From DB1 sp049323655 (GTDB lineage Bacteria > Desulfobacterota > Desulfobulbia > Desulfobulbales > SURF-16): DNA of 64,000 bases. Below the pieces are notes generated by a model, which saw nothing but the letters and a program-made list of their open reading frames with translations, did not search any database and was not told the origin of the DNA. The translations under genes were made by a program, and so were the position numbers. Shown piece by piece: positions 44,897 through 53,911 of this stretch (its first letter is position 1; every line of letters begins with the position of its first letter). Where the stretch lies: NCBI GenBank assembly GCA_049323655.1, contig JBMONO010000025.1, positions 1 through 64,000 on the forward strand, in the 5' to 3' direction.

Positions 44897-47383
44897 ATGA
44901 CGACAGAGGAAAAAAACGGCACGGACAATGGCGTCTATTCGAAGATCTTCGGTTTGAAAACCGCCGAACAATTCAAACAGCGCATCCAGCATCATCTGAT
45001 GAGTTTCCAGGGCCGTGATCCGATGCGGGCCGGCCCGCGCGACGTCTACAAGGCCCTTTCTTACGCCCTGCGCGACGTGCTGGTGGAGAAGTGGATTGCC
45101 ACCCAGAAGAATTTTTACGCTAAAAAATCCAAACGTGTCTATTACCTGTCTCTGGAGTTTCTGATCGGCCGTTCGCTGGGCAATGCCCTGGTCAACATGG
45201 GGTTGCTTGGGGAGGTCAGCAAGGCGCTGGAGCAGCTCGGCTACGATCTCGAGGATATCCGGGAGACAGAGGAGGATGCGGCCCTGGGCAATGGTGGCCT
45301 TGGCCGCCTGGCCGCCTGTTTTATGGATTCCATTGCCACCCTGAAGATTCCGGCTTACGGCTACGGCATCCGCTATGAGTACGGACTCTTTTATCAGAAG
45401 CTGATTAACGGCTATCAGGTGGAAACGCCCGACAGCTGGCTGCGTTACGGCACTCCCTGGGAGTTTGAACGTTCCTCTTATGTCTTTCCGGTCCAGTTTT
45501 ACGGCAAGGTCAACAGCTACCTCGACAAGAGCGGTTTTTATCGGTGTGAATGGGTTGACACCGAGGATGTGACGGCCATGGCCTGCGACATTCTCGTCCC
45601 CGGTTTCAGGAACGATCATGTTATCAACATGCGGCTTTGGACCGCCCGCGCCTCCCGCGAACTCGATCTCGGTTTTTTCAATGCCGGCGATTACATCGGT
45701 GCGGTGCAGAGCAAGGTGCGGTCGGAGACCATCTCCAAGGTGCTCTATCCCTCCGATGATATCCGCGAGGGCCAGGAGCTGCGCCTCAAGCAGCAGTATT
45801 TCTTTGTCTCCGCCACTTTTCAGGATATCCTGCGGCGTTACAAGAAAAAGCACATCTCTTTTGATCATTTCAGCGACGAGATTGCGGTCCAGCTCAACGA
45901 TACCCATCCGGCCATCGCCATTCCGGAGCTGATGCGCATCCTCGTTGATCTTGAAGGGCTGAGCTGGGAAAAGGCGTGGGATATCAGTTGTAAAACCTTT
46001 GCCTACACCAATCACACCCTGATGCCCGAGGCTCTGGAAACCTGGCCGGTGGATCTGCTCGGCCGGGTGCTGCCGCGCCATCTGCAGATTATTTTTGAGA
46101 TCAATCGTCGTTTTCTTGAACAGGTCGAACAGCGCTACCCAGGTGACATCGCCAAACTGCGTGACATGTCGATCATCGCCGAAGGAGAGGTGAAGCGGGT
46201 GCGCATGGCTAACCTGGCCGTCATCGGCAGCCATTCGGTCAACGGGGTGGCGGAGCTGCACACCCAGCTGCTTAAAACAAGGATATTTAACGATTTTCAT
46301 CAGTTTTATCCGGGGAAATTCAACAACAAGACCAACGGCATCACCCCGCGCCGCTGGCTGCTCAAGTGCAATCCCGGTCTGGCTCGGATCATCTCGGACA
46401 AGATCGGCACCGATTGGGTGACCGACCTTGATCGGTTGCGGCAACTGGAGAATTTTGCCGGGGATGCCGATTTCCAGAAGAAATGGCGGGCCGTCAAGCG
46501 GGACAACAAAAAACGACTGGCGCGTCTCATTAACGAGGTGTGCGGGGTCAGTGTCAACCCCGACTCCCTCTTTGATGTCCAGGTCAAGCGCATCCATGAG
46601 TACAAGCGCCAGCTGTTGAACGCCCTGCATGTCATCGCCATGTATCTTCGTATCATCGAGGCTCCGGCGAGTTTCTCCACCGCCCGTACCGTCATCTTTG
46701 CCGGCAAGGCGGCGCCTTCCTACCGCAAGGCCAAACTGATCATTAAGCTGATCACCTCCGTCGCCGAGGTGGTGAATCGTGATGCCCGGGTGGCGGGTCG
46801 CCTCAAGGTGGTCTTCATCCCCAATTACAATGTTTCCCTGGCGGAAAAGATCATCCCGGCCGCCGACCTCTCCGAGCAGATATCCACCGCCGGCACCGAG
46901 GCGTCGGGAACCGGCAACATGAAGTTCGCCTTGAACGGCGCCCTGACTGTCGGCACCCTGGATGGTGCCAATATCGAGATTCTGGAGGAGGTGGGTCGGG
47001 AGAATATCTTCATCTTCGGGATGACCGCGGAACAGGCCGCCTATGAAAAGGAACACAAAAGCCGGCCGCCGTGGCGCATCTGCGAAAAAAATCCGGAGGT
47101 GCAGCGAATTGTTGACAGTATCAGTGACGGTATGTTCAGTTATGGCGATCGGGACATCTTCCGCCCCGTCGTCACTGATCTGATGGATGAAAATGATCCC
47201 TACCTGCTGCTCCAGGATCTCGAGTCCTATATCTCCTGCCAGGAGAGAATAAGCGCGGTCTACCGCGATCGTAAGCAGTGGATCGAGAAGTCCATCTTCA
47301 ATGTGGCGCGCATGGGCAAGTTTTCCAGTGACCGGACGATCCGCGAGTATGCCCGGGATATCTGGGGAATAAAGAATGTGTGA
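44897..47383 (+). CDS. glgP: Glycogen/maltodextrin phosphorylase
   Basis: An 828-residue PLP enzyme releasing glucose-1-phosphate from alpha-glucans. Conserved: YYLSLEFLIGRSLGNAL, ALGNGGLGRLAACFMDS, YGIRYEYGLF, LNDTHPAIAIPELMR, HRYQ-type HEYKRQLLN, and the PLP-Lys region EASGTGNMKFALNGALTVG (read in parts) with TLDGANIEI. ATG 44897 fits the family's length; an ATG at 44816 would add 27 basic residues. The stop at 47381-47383 runs directly into a 9-bp tandem repeat. Confidence 0.93.
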   Translation: MTTEEKNGTDNGVYSKIFGLKTAEQFKQRIQHHLMSFQGRDPMRAGPRDVYKALSYALRDVLVEKWIATQKNFYAKKSKRVYYLSLEFLIGRSLGNALVNMGLLGEVSKALEQLGYDLEDIRETEEDAALGNGGLGRLAACFMDSIATLKIPAYGYGIRYEYGLFYQKLINGYQVETPDSWLRYGTPWEFERSSYVFPVQFYGKVNSYLDKSGFYRCEWVDTEDVTAMACDILVPGFRNDHVINMRLWTARASRELDLGFFNAGDYIGAVQSKVRSETISKVLYPSDDIREGQELRLKQQYFFVSATFQDILRRYKKKHISFDHFSDEIAVQLNDTHPAIAIPELMRILVDLEGLSWEKAWDISCKTFAYTNHTLMPEALETWPVDLLGRVLPRHLQIIFEINRRFLEQVEQRYPGDIAKLRDMSIIAEGEVKRVRMANLAVIGSHSVNGVAELHTQLLKTRIFNDFHQFYPGKFNNKTNGITPRRWLLKCNPGLARIISDKIGTDWVTDLDRLRQLENFAGDADFQKKWRAVKRDNKKRLARLINEVCGVSVNPDSLFDVQVKRIHEYKRQLLNALHVIAMYLRIIEAPASFSTARTVIFAGKAAPSYRKAKLIIKLITSVAEVVNRDARVAGRLKVVFIPNYNVSLAEKIIPAADLSEQISTAGTEASGTGNMKFALNGALTVGTLDGANIEILEEVGRENIFIFGMTAEQAAYEKEHKSRPPWRICEKNPEVQRIVDSISDGMFSYGDRDIFRPVVTDLMDENDPYLLLQDLESYISCQERISAVYRDRKQWIEKSIFNVARMGKFSSDRTIREYARDIWGIKNV

Positions 47384-47520
47384 AAGTGCTTCAAGTGCCT
47401 AAAGTACTTAAAGTGCCTAAAGTACTTAAAGTACTTAAAGTACTTCAAGTGCCTAAAGTGCCTGAAGTGCCTGAAGTGCCTTAAAGTGTCTGAAGTGCCT
47501 TAAAGTGTCTGAAGGTGAAG
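47384..47520. repeat. 9-bp tandem repeat array (consensus AAGTRCYTA)
   Basis: Starting at the first base after the glgP stop, eleven uninterrupted 9-bp units run to 47482 in two main versions (AAGTGCCTA and AAGTACTTA), followed by degenerate 9-10 bp units to about 47520. The period of 9 keeps one frame, and the minus strand would read as KYFKYFRHF-type repeats, but there is no ribosome site there. Confidence 0.9.
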
Positions 47521-47641
47521 AAGTTTGATCTGATCATGCCGTGATTTTCGCAAGTGGCGGCGATCACGGCATCAGGGCGACGTCTTCGGCGCGGCTGGCG
47601 CAATACTGTTCACCAGGGATAACAGAGCGTGATACCGTCAT

Positions 47642-48745
47642 ATGTACCGCCCTTTTTATAATCTTACTGAAAAACCGTTTCAGATAACCACCGATCCGCG
47701 TTTTCTCTGGCTGGGGGAAAAGCACAAGGAGGCCTTTGCCACTTTGAAATATGGGGTGCTCGATGACAAGGGTTTTCTGCTGCTCACCGGTGATGTCGGC
47801 ACCGGCAAGACAACCCTGATCAACGCCCTGATTAAGAGCCTCAGCACCAAGGTGCTGCTGGCGAAGATCCCCGATCCCCGGCTGGAAGTGATGGATTTTT
47901 ACCGGATCATCGCCAGCGCCTTTGTCATCAAAAAACCGTTCCAGTCCAAAGGCGAGTTTCTCCTGCTCTTCACCGAATTCCTTGAACGGGCCCATGGCGC
48001 AGGCCGCCAGGTGTTGCTGCTGATCGACGAGGCCCAGCGGCTCGGCGTCGAGCTGCTGGAGGAGATCCGTCACCTTTCCAATATTGAAAAGGAGCACGCC
48101 AAGCTCCTCAATATCTTCTTCGTCGGGCAGCCGGAATTCAACAACATCCTGCTGGACAGGAAGAACCGGGCGATCCTCCAGCGTATCACCGTCAATTATT
48201 GCCTGGAACCGCTCACCGAGCAGGAAACCGCGTCGTATATCGGCCATCGACTCAAGGTTGCGGGCGGCCGGCCGGAGATCTTCACCCCCCAGGCAACCCG
48301 CGAGGTCTTTCTCTTTTCCCAAGGCGCCCCCCGGCTGGTCAACATCATCTGTGACCGGGCCCTGCTCACCGGCTATGTCGGCGGCCATGAACAGATCAGC
48401 GCCGACATCATCCGTGAATGCGCCACAGAGCTGCGTATCCTGCCGTATGTGGATGAAAGTGAAGGCGCACCACCGCCGCCGCGGACCATGAAAACGGAAC
48501 ATAACGCCAATGACGGTCTCGCGGCTGAAGTCGGCAATACACCCCCGCCCTCCACCACCGGTGTCCCGGAAGGGAAGAATGGCGGGCAGGGGAACATTGA
48601 GCTCGATCTGTCCGGGCTGGGAAAGAAAAGAGGGGGGATGTGGTGGATCTTTTTTGTCTATTTCCTGCTGGTTATTCTGATCGGCGCCGTCTCTATCTTT
48701 TTTTTCCTGTTTCCTCCGTTGTCTCTTTCCGATCTGCTGCAATGA
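47642..48745 (+). CDS. ExeA/GspA-like AAA ATPase with C-terminal membrane anchor
   Basis: A 367-residue protein starting MYRPFYNLTEKPFQITTDPRFLWL, the conserved opening of the ExeA/GspA/XrtA-associated ATPases. Walker A LTGDVGTGKTTLINAL, Walker B VLLLIDEAQRL, sensor region FVGQPEFNNILL and ILQRITVNYCLEPL. A Pro-rich linker and one helix near the C-terminus (WWIFFVYFLLVILIGAVSIFFFLF) follow; the peptidoglycan-binding domain of GspA is missing. It may place secretion or polysaccharide-export parts in the wall. No exosortase or gsp genes are adjacent. Confidence 0.85.
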   Translation: MYRPFYNLTEKPFQITTDPRFLWLGEKHKEAFATLKYGVLDDKGFLLLTGDVGTGKTTLINALIKSLSTKVLLAKIPDPRLEVMDFYRIIASAFVIKKPFQSKGEFLLLFTEFLERAHGAGRQVLLLIDEAQRLGVELLEEIRHLSNIEKEHAKLLNIFFVGQPEFNNILLDRKNRAILQRITVNYCLEPLTEQETASYIGHRLKVAGGRPEIFTPQATREVFLFSQGAPRLVNIICDRALLTGYVGGHEQISADIIRECATELRILPYVDESEGAPPPPRTMKTEHNANDGLAAEVGNTPPPSTTGVPEGKNGGQGNIELDLSGLGKKRGGMWWIFFVYFLLVILIGAVSIFFFLFPPLSLSDLLQ

Positions 48746-48844
48746 AAAAGGAGCGATCCGGTCCTGTCTGCCCTGTTGTTGGATCATCGGTGGCCGCACC
48801 ATTTTCTTGCCCTGAAGATTTTTCAGTTTTATGGAGAAGAGTGT

Positions 48845-49711
48845 ATGGGTATTCGTGCGCGTGTTATCCTGATGCTGGGAATTTGCAGCCTGCTGGTCAC
48901 CCTGGTCATCGGCCTGGCCAGTTATCTGCTCACCGAGCGCATGGCCCTGGTTGAGGCGAAAAACAAGGGGCGGTTGCTGCTCAACTCTCTTGCTGCCCAT
49001 CGTTCCTATTTCATGGCCAAGCAGCGTCCGCTGGTAGATGCCCTGGTTGAGGAGAATCGTTTTTATCCGGAGCTGATGTCAGGTTTCTTCGTCGCCCGGG
49101 GCATATGGGATATCTTTGCCCGTGATAATAGAGGGTATCACTACAAACAGGCTACCCTTGATCCGCGTTATCCGCCCAACAAGGCGGACCCGGACGAGGT
49201 GAAAATGATCGAGGCCTTCCGGCGGGATTCCGCTTTGCTGCAGTTGCAAGGGCTTGTCGAAAAGGAGGGGAAACGCTTTTATTATCTGGCCCGGCCGATC
49301 AGAATCGACGAGCAGAACTGCCTGCAATGCCACGGCGACCCGGCTGACGCCCCCAGGGACCAGATCGAGATATACGGCACGGAAAGGGGATATGGCTGGC
49401 AGCTCAATGAGACGGTCTCCGCCTCCGTCATCTATGTGTCAATGGAGGAGGAGCTGACCCAGGCGCAACGGATGGCCGGCGTTGTCTTTCTCGTCGGTAT
49501 GGCCTGTTTTTTCCTCGTGCTGCTCGTTGTCGTCTTTTTCCTCGATCGTCATGTCATCCAGCCGGTCGAGTATCTCGGCAGGCGGGTCGAGGAGATCAGT
49601 CAGGGAAAAAATATGCAGGAAAGCTTCCGTCCCGACAGTGATGATGAAATCGCCGTTCTCGCCCGGGCCATCGATCATCTTCGCCGGGTGATGGCAGGGA
49701 AAAAGCGATGA
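48845..49711 (+). CDS. DUF3365 c-haem sensor protein with HAMP domain
   Basis: A 288-residue membrane sensor. Helix 1 (VILMLGICSLLVTLVIGLASYLL), a periplasmic DUF3365/Tll0287-like domain with FFVARGIWDIF and the c-type haem site CLQCH (Cys159-His163) in EQNCLQCHGDP, helix 2 (GVVFLVGMACFFLVLLVVVFFL) and a HAMP linker (RHVIQPVEYLGRRVEEIS...DSDDEIAVLARAID). No output domain, so the partner is unknown; redox or small-gas sensing is likely. GGAG precedes ATG 48845. It overlaps the TPR-OmpA gene by 4 bp. Confidence 0.85.
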   Translation: MGIRARVILMLGICSLLVTLVIGLASYLLTERMALVEAKNKGRLLLNSLAAHRSYFMAKQRPLVDALVEENRFYPELMSGFFVARGIWDIFARDNRGYHYKQATLDPRYPPNKADPDEVKMIEAFRRDSALLQLQGLVEKEGKRFYYLARPIRIDEQNCLQCHGDPADAPRDQIEIYGTERGYGWQLNETVSASVIYVSMEEELTQAQRMAGVVFLVGMACFFLVLLVVVFFLDRHVIQPVEYLGRRVEEISQGKNMQESFRPDSDDEIAVLARAIDHLRRVMAGKKR

Positions 49712-50664
49712 TGGCAAAAGAGAAGATCGGGTCGGCCCGGCTGGTCGTCGGTCTGCTCCTGTTTTTCAGTTTCCTGGTGCCAGTTGGCGCCCCCTGTCTG
49801 GCAGGAGAGTGTGACGGGATCGTGGCGGAACTGGCCCGATTGACGGGGCTGCTCGAACGACGGGATTTTCTGGAGAAGGTCATCGGGCGCTGTCCGGAGG
49901 ACCACCGACTTCACTATGCTTACGGGCAGACGATGGAACGGTTGCGCCGCTATGACGAGGCCTTGCTCGCCTACCGGAAGGCGGTGGAGATCAAACCTGA
50001 TTGTGCCGAGGGATATCTCGCCATGGGCGAGGTCTATCTGTGTCTGGGAAAGAATGACGAGGCCCTCGCCCTGCTGGACCAAGGGCTTTCCCTTGACCCG
50101 CACAATATCTGGGGGAAACGGTCATATGCCCGGGCCTGTCGCCTGATAGAAAAAGTTGGCGACCGGATCGACGAGGCAGCCGACCCGGTGACGGTCTCTT
50201 CCCCAGTTCCTCAACTGCCTGCCCATCCGGCTCCGGAAAAGATGCCCGCCGGCGCGCCATCAGCTTCTGGTGGTATCCCACCAGCGGTCCCGGCAATGAT
50301 TGCCTCCTCCGCGGTCATTGTTTCCATCCGTTTCCCCTCCCGCGGCAACGAGCTGAGCGCTGAGGCCGCGGCCGAATTGCAGCAGGCGTTCTGCTCTCCC
50401 GATGCGGCTGCAATGTTTGCTGCTGATCGCTTCGAGATTGCCGGGCATACCGACGACAATGGGGATATTGACCACAATATGCTGCTGTCGCGGGTTCGTG
50501 CGGAAAAGGTGCGGGATTATCTGGTTAAACGCTGTCAGATCGCGCCGGAGCGGCTTACGGTAATCGGCCATGGTTCGACGCAACCGGTGGTGGCAAATGA
50601 CAGCCGTGACCACCGTCGGATGAACCGGCGGGTGGAGATCAGACGCATAGGGCGACAGCCGTGA
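49708..50664 (+). CDS. Exported TPR and OmpA-domain protein
   Basis: A 318-residue envelope protein: signal peptide (LVVGLLLFFSFLVPVGAPCLAG), two to three TPR units (HYAYGQTMERLRRYDEALLAYRKAVEIKPD in parts, EGYLAMGEVYLCLGKNDEALALLDQGLSLDP in parts), a Pro-rich spacer and an OmpA-type peptidoglycan-binding domain (EIAGHTDDNGDIDHNMLLSRVRAEKVRDYL in parts, ending GHGSTQPVVANDSRDHRRMNRRVEI in parts). It is coupled to the haem sensor gene by an ATGA overlap; perhaps the three genes from 47642 build one wall-anchored complex. Confidence 0.88.
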   Translation: MMAKEKIGSARLVVGLLLFFSFLVPVGAPCLAGECDGIVAELARLTGLLERRDFLEKVIGRCPEDHRLHYAYGQTMERLRRYDEALLAYRKAVEIKPDCAEGYLAMGEVYLCLGKNDEALALLDQGLSLDPHNIWGKRSYARACRLIEKVGDRIDEAADPVTVSSPVPQLPAHPAPEKMPAGAPSASGGIPPAVPAMIASSAVIVSIRFPSRGNELSAEAAAELQQAFCSPDAAAMFAADRFEIAGHTDDNGDIDHNMLLSRVRAEKVRDYLVKRCQIAPERLTVIGHGSTQPVVANDSRDHRRMNRRVEIRRIGRQP

Positions 50665-51062
50665 GTGCAGCAAGCTGGAAAACAGAGAAGGGGAGAAGTA
50701 TTTTTTTTGTTTGTTTTTTGTTATTTCTTTGTTGCTATTTCGTTTTGTGCTAAAATATCCTCTCGTTTAATGCCTCATGGTGTCGGGGCGCCCGATCGAC
50801 CGCTGTGACGCGGGGTTGTCGACTTCTCGGCAAACCTATTCGGGGAATTTCCACTATCCATATCGGTCTCGTAAACTGAAAATTAACCACAGAGACCGCA
50901 GAGCACACAGAGATAATTAATTGTATGTATTTAAAGATTTTTTCTCTGTGTCCTCATTGCGCTCTGTGGTGAAAAAAAGACTTTTTACGGGTTTGTCATC
51001 CATCGGTTCGCACGATGTTTTTGGGGCAGGATGGCACGTCGCGAAGAGGCGAGGTATTGCGC
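50665..51062. other. Intergenic region with AT-rich tract and family I repeat
   Basis: An AT-rich segment at 50697-50770 (long T runs, base composition unlike its surroundings) is followed by repeat copy 3 (50865-50998). GAGG at 51051 is the ribosome site of the next gene. No coding frame or RNA gene is recognised. Confidence 0.5.
50865..50998 (+). repeat. Family I CCACAGAG palindromic repeat, copy 3
   Basis: GGTCTCGTAAACTG at the left end, AACCACAGAGACCGCAGAG, then CTCTGTGGTG and CTTTTTACGGGTTTGTC at the right end. It lies 65 bp before the YejM-like gene start and could form a hairpin in its 5' leader. Confidence 0.85.
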
Positions 51063-52982
51063 ATGAAACCAGAAGTAACCGCGGAAGACCGCGCGCGGGT
51101 CTTGCGGATTTATTTTTGCAGTACGTTTGTCGTCGTTCTTGTTCTCTGCTCAGGCTATCTCCGCCAGATCGATCTCGTTGATTCGTGGACGGTGCTGTTT
51201 GCTCTTTTTGCATATCTTTCCTATGGCGCCTTTTATCTGCTCCCTTCGGCGTTGATCACCGGCGCAGTCAACTGGCTGCTGAAAAAATGGGACAGCCGCA
51301 AAGAGATTGCCGCCCGCTGGTCGCACAACACGGTGTATGTCACCGCTGTCGTCACCACCTCGGCCACCACCATCTTTCTCTTTGTCGATCAGCTCGTATT
51401 CCGGTTTTTCAATTTTCACATCAACGGCTTTGTCTGGAACCTCATTGCCACTCCCGGCGGCATCGAATCCATGGGCGGAGAGGATACCTCCACGCTGACC
51501 TATGCCCTGATGATGAGCGGTTTTGTCTTTCTGCAGATCACTCTAATCGCCGTCATCCATCGTCTGTGGCGCAGCGGCCGACTGGCCCGGTCACTCTTTT
51601 TTTGTTTCAGCAGACGGAGCATGCTGGTCGTCATCGTCAGCATGGCCCTCATCCAGAGTCTCATGTATGGGGTCAGCAATCTGCAGAACCGTCTGCCGGT
51701 TCTCAATGCCGCCTGGGTCTTTCCCCTTTACCAGCCTCTGACGTTTAAAAGCCTGGCAAAGAGGTTGGGAGTCGAGGTGAAAAAGGCGCCTGATGTCGGC
51801 GGTGAGCTGGAGGGCGGTCGCCTTGCTTATCCTCTGGCCGCTCTGAAAGGAGCGAAACCGGAAAAGCCGCTCAATATCGTCTGGCTGGTCGGCGAATCGT
51901 GGCGGGCCGACATGCTCAATCCCGAGATCATGCCCGCCACTTCGGCCTTTGCCGGAAAATCCCTGTCGTTTACGAACCATTACAGCGGTGGCATCGGCAC
52001 CCGGATGGGCATGTTTACCATGTTCTACGGCCTTTATGGCCCCTACTGGTTCCGTTTTCTCGATGAACGCCGCAGCCCGGTGCTGATGGATACCCTGCAG
52101 GCCCAGGGCTATCAGCTCAGCATGTACACCAGCGCCGTTTTTACCTACCCGGAATTCGACAAGACGATCTTTTCCGGTGTGCCTGCTGAATCGCTCCATG
52201 AGGAAAACGAAGGGCAGGGGTGGCAACGCGACAGAAAGAACGTCGGCGAGATGCTCTCCTTTATCAATGGGCGCGATCCGGCCCGCCCCTTCATGACCTT
52301 CATGTTTTTCGAGTCGCCCCATGCCCGCTATTATTTTCCCGAGGAAGACGCGATCAGGAAAGACTATCTGGAGGGGTTCAACTATGCCACCATGGATCTG
52401 GAAAGGGACATCGGCCTCATCTTCAACCGCTATGTCAACTCTTGCCATCACCTCGATTCACAGATCGCCAGGGTGCTGGATTTTCTTGGCAGGGAAGGTC
52501 TGCTTGACTCCACCCTGGTTATCATCACCGGCGACCACGGCGAGGAGTTCCTTGAAAAAGGACACTGGGGACATAATTCGAATTTTACCGAAGAACAGCT
52601 CCGTGTCCCGCTCATCCTGCATGTCCCCGGTCGGGAACCCGGCACCGTCACCCGTCTCACCTCCCACCTTGATCTTCCTGCCACGGTGATGAAACTGATT
52701 GGCGTGACCAGTCCGCCGCATCTCTACAGCCAAGGGTATGATCTCCTCTCCGGAGCGGAGCGGCCTTTTGCCATTGCCGCTGACTGGACGCGCATCAGTT
52801 ATATCGACAGACAGTTCAAGGCGGTGTTTCCCTTCAGCAGCAAGGGGGTCAGCCAGAGCAGATTCACCACCAAAGATGATGTGCCGCTTGCCGATCCAGA
52901 TATTTTCTGGAAGGATCACAAGGATGTGGTGGTTAACGCCATGAAGGCCCTCGGCACCTTTCAGCAAACCGCGAAAAAATGA
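51063..52982 (+). CDS. YejM/PbgA-like inner-membrane sulfatase-fold protein (DUF3413)
   Basis: A 639-residue protein: five N-terminal helices, with FLFVDQLVFRFFNFHINGFVWNL matching the DUF3413 part of YejM/PbgA, and a periplasmic alkaline-phosphatase/sulfatase-fold domain (NIVWLVGESWRADML, HYSGGIGTRMGMFTMFYGL, ITGDHGEEFLEKGHWGHNSNF in parts). The usual metal-binding Thr region reads SGGIGTRMG, so catalysis is possible but not certain; in enterobacteria YejM mainly regulates LPS synthesis through LapB/FtsH. ATG 51063 has GAGG nine bases ahead. It stands beside a two-component pair and lipid-modifying genes. Confidence 0.85.
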   Translation: MKPEVTAEDRARVLRIYFCSTFVVVLVLCSGYLRQIDLVDSWTVLFALFAYLSYGAFYLLPSALITGAVNWLLKKWDSRKEIAARWSHNTVYVTAVVTTSATTIFLFVDQLVFRFFNFHINGFVWNLIATPGGIESMGGEDTSTLTYALMMSGFVFLQITLIAVIHRLWRSGRLARSLFFCFSRRSMLVVIVSMALIQSLMYGVSNLQNRLPVLNAAWVFPLYQPLTFKSLAKRLGVEVKKAPDVGGELEGGRLAYPLAALKGAKPEKPLNIVWLVGESWRADMLNPEIMPATSAFAGKSLSFTNHYSGGIGTRMGMFTMFYGLYGPYWFRFLDERRSPVLMDTLQAQGYQLSMYTSAVFTYPEFDKTIFSGVPAESLHEENEGQGWQRDRKNVGEMLSFINGRDPARPFMTFMFFESPHARYYFPEEDAIRKDYLEGFNYATMDLERDIGLIFNRYVNSCHHLDSQIARVLDFLGREGLLDSTLVIITGDHGEEFLEKGHWGHNSNFTEEQLRVPLILHVPGREPGTVTRLTSHLDLPATVMKLIGVTSPPHLYSQGYDLLSGAERPFAIAADWTRISYIDRQFKAVFPFSSKGVSQSRFTTKDDVPLADPDIFWKDHKDVVVNAMKALGTFQQTAKK

Positions 52983-53117
52983 TGGTGCCGCAAAAAAAAC
53001 AAAAAATCAACCACAGAGATCACAGAGCGCCAAGAGGTAACTGGTTGTAATTTGAAAATTTTTCTCTGTGCTCTCCGTGCACTCTGTGGTGAAAAAAGAC
53101 TTTTTACGAGTTTGTCA
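52981..53117 (+). repeat. Family I CCACAGAG palindromic repeat, copy 4
   Basis: Overlaps the YejM-like stop codon: GATGGTGCCGCAAAAAAAAC, then CAACCACAGAGATCACAGAG, CTCTGTGGTG and CTTTTTACGAGTTTGTC. The left end is the most diverged of all copies. Confidence 0.8.
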
Positions 53118-53196
53118 ACCATAGCGGGTTGGAAAGTGAAAACAACGAGTTACAAAACACGGCCCGTCGGCATCGTGGCGTTTTGCGATTCCGGCG
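53118..53196 (-). repeat. Family II repeat fragment joined to family I copy 4
   Basis: AACCATAGCGGGTTGGAAAG, then GTGAAAACAACGAGTTACAA and the hairpin GTCGGCATCGTGGCGTTTTG...CGATTCCGGC match the family II copy at 62149-62252 in the same orientation. It follows family I copy 4 with no spacer. Confidence 0.7.
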
Positions 53197-53237
53197 CAAA
53201 ATGACGGCTAGCTGTCGCGCCGGCAGGATTGTCAGTC

Positions 53238-53906
53238 ATGAATATCCTGATTGTCGATGATGACGAAGAGCTGCGCAGGCAACTGGGCAGGATGTTGGAG
53301 AGCCAGCATTACCGGGTGGAGGAGGCGGCCGACGGTGAGGCGGCATTGCAGAAAATCTGGAACGACGCCTATGACCTGATGCTGCTCGATGTCATGCTGC
53401 CTAAATGTGACGGTATGGCGGTACTTGCCGCGATCCGGGCAGAGGGGCTTAATCTGCCGGTTCTCATGCTGACCGCGCGCGGTGATGTCGAGGATCGGGT
53501 GCAGGGACTCAATCTCGGCGCCGACGACTATCTGGCCAAGCCCTTTTCCATGGCCGAGCTGCTGGCCCGAGTCCGGGCCCTGCTCAGGCGGCGCGGTGAA
53601 CGTGACCCCCTGCTCCGCGCCGGCCAGATTGTCCTCGATACCGTCGGGCGACGGGTCACCAGAGCGGAAGAAGAGGTTGCCCTCACCGCCAAGGAGTTCG
53701 CCATTCTTGAATTTCTGCTCTACAACAAGGGGCGGGCCGTCTCACGTTTCAACCTGGCCGAACATGTCTGGGGCGATGATTTCGACCCTTTTACCATGTC
53801 GAACTTCATCGATGTGCATGTAAAAAACCTCCGCCACAAGATCAGAACCGCCGAAGGATCGATCATCCGCACCATCCGCGGGGTCGGTTTCATCGTTGAT
53901 CCCTGA
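53238..53906 (+). CDS. OmpR/PhoB-family response regulator
   Basis: A 222-residue regulator. Receiver domain: acidic pocket VDDDEE, phospho-Asp in LLDVMLP (~52), MLTARGD and the Lys in YLAKPFSM; C-terminal winged helix with LTAKEFAILEFLLYNKGRAVSR and VHVKNLRHKIR...IRTIRGVGFI. The sensor kinase starts 5 bp after its stop. The flanking genes modify envelope lipids, so this pair resembles PmrAB/PhoPQ-type or CusRS-type systems in setting. Confidence 0.93.
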   Translation: MNILIVDDDEELRRQLGRMLESQHYRVEEAADGEAALQKIWNDAYDLMLLDVMLPKCDGMAVLAAIRAEGLNLPVLMLTARGDVEDRVQGLNLGADDYLAKPFSMAELLARVRALLRRRGERDPLLRAGQIVLDTVGRRVTRAEEEVALTAKEFAILEFLLYNKGRAVSRFNLAEHVWGDDFDPFTMSNFIDVHVKNLRHKIRTAEGSIIRTIRGVGFIVDP

Positions 53907-53911
53907 AGCCG

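Noticed and set aside
44330..47056. A 908-codon open frame antisense to the CCA-adding and glycogen phosphorylase genes
   Set aside because: It spans two well-supported genes on the other strand and their gap; codon bias makes the antisense frame open.
47384..47520. CRISPR array or coding repeat at the glgP end
   Set aside because: Units are 9 bp with no spacers; the minus-strand KYFKYF frame lacks a start signal.
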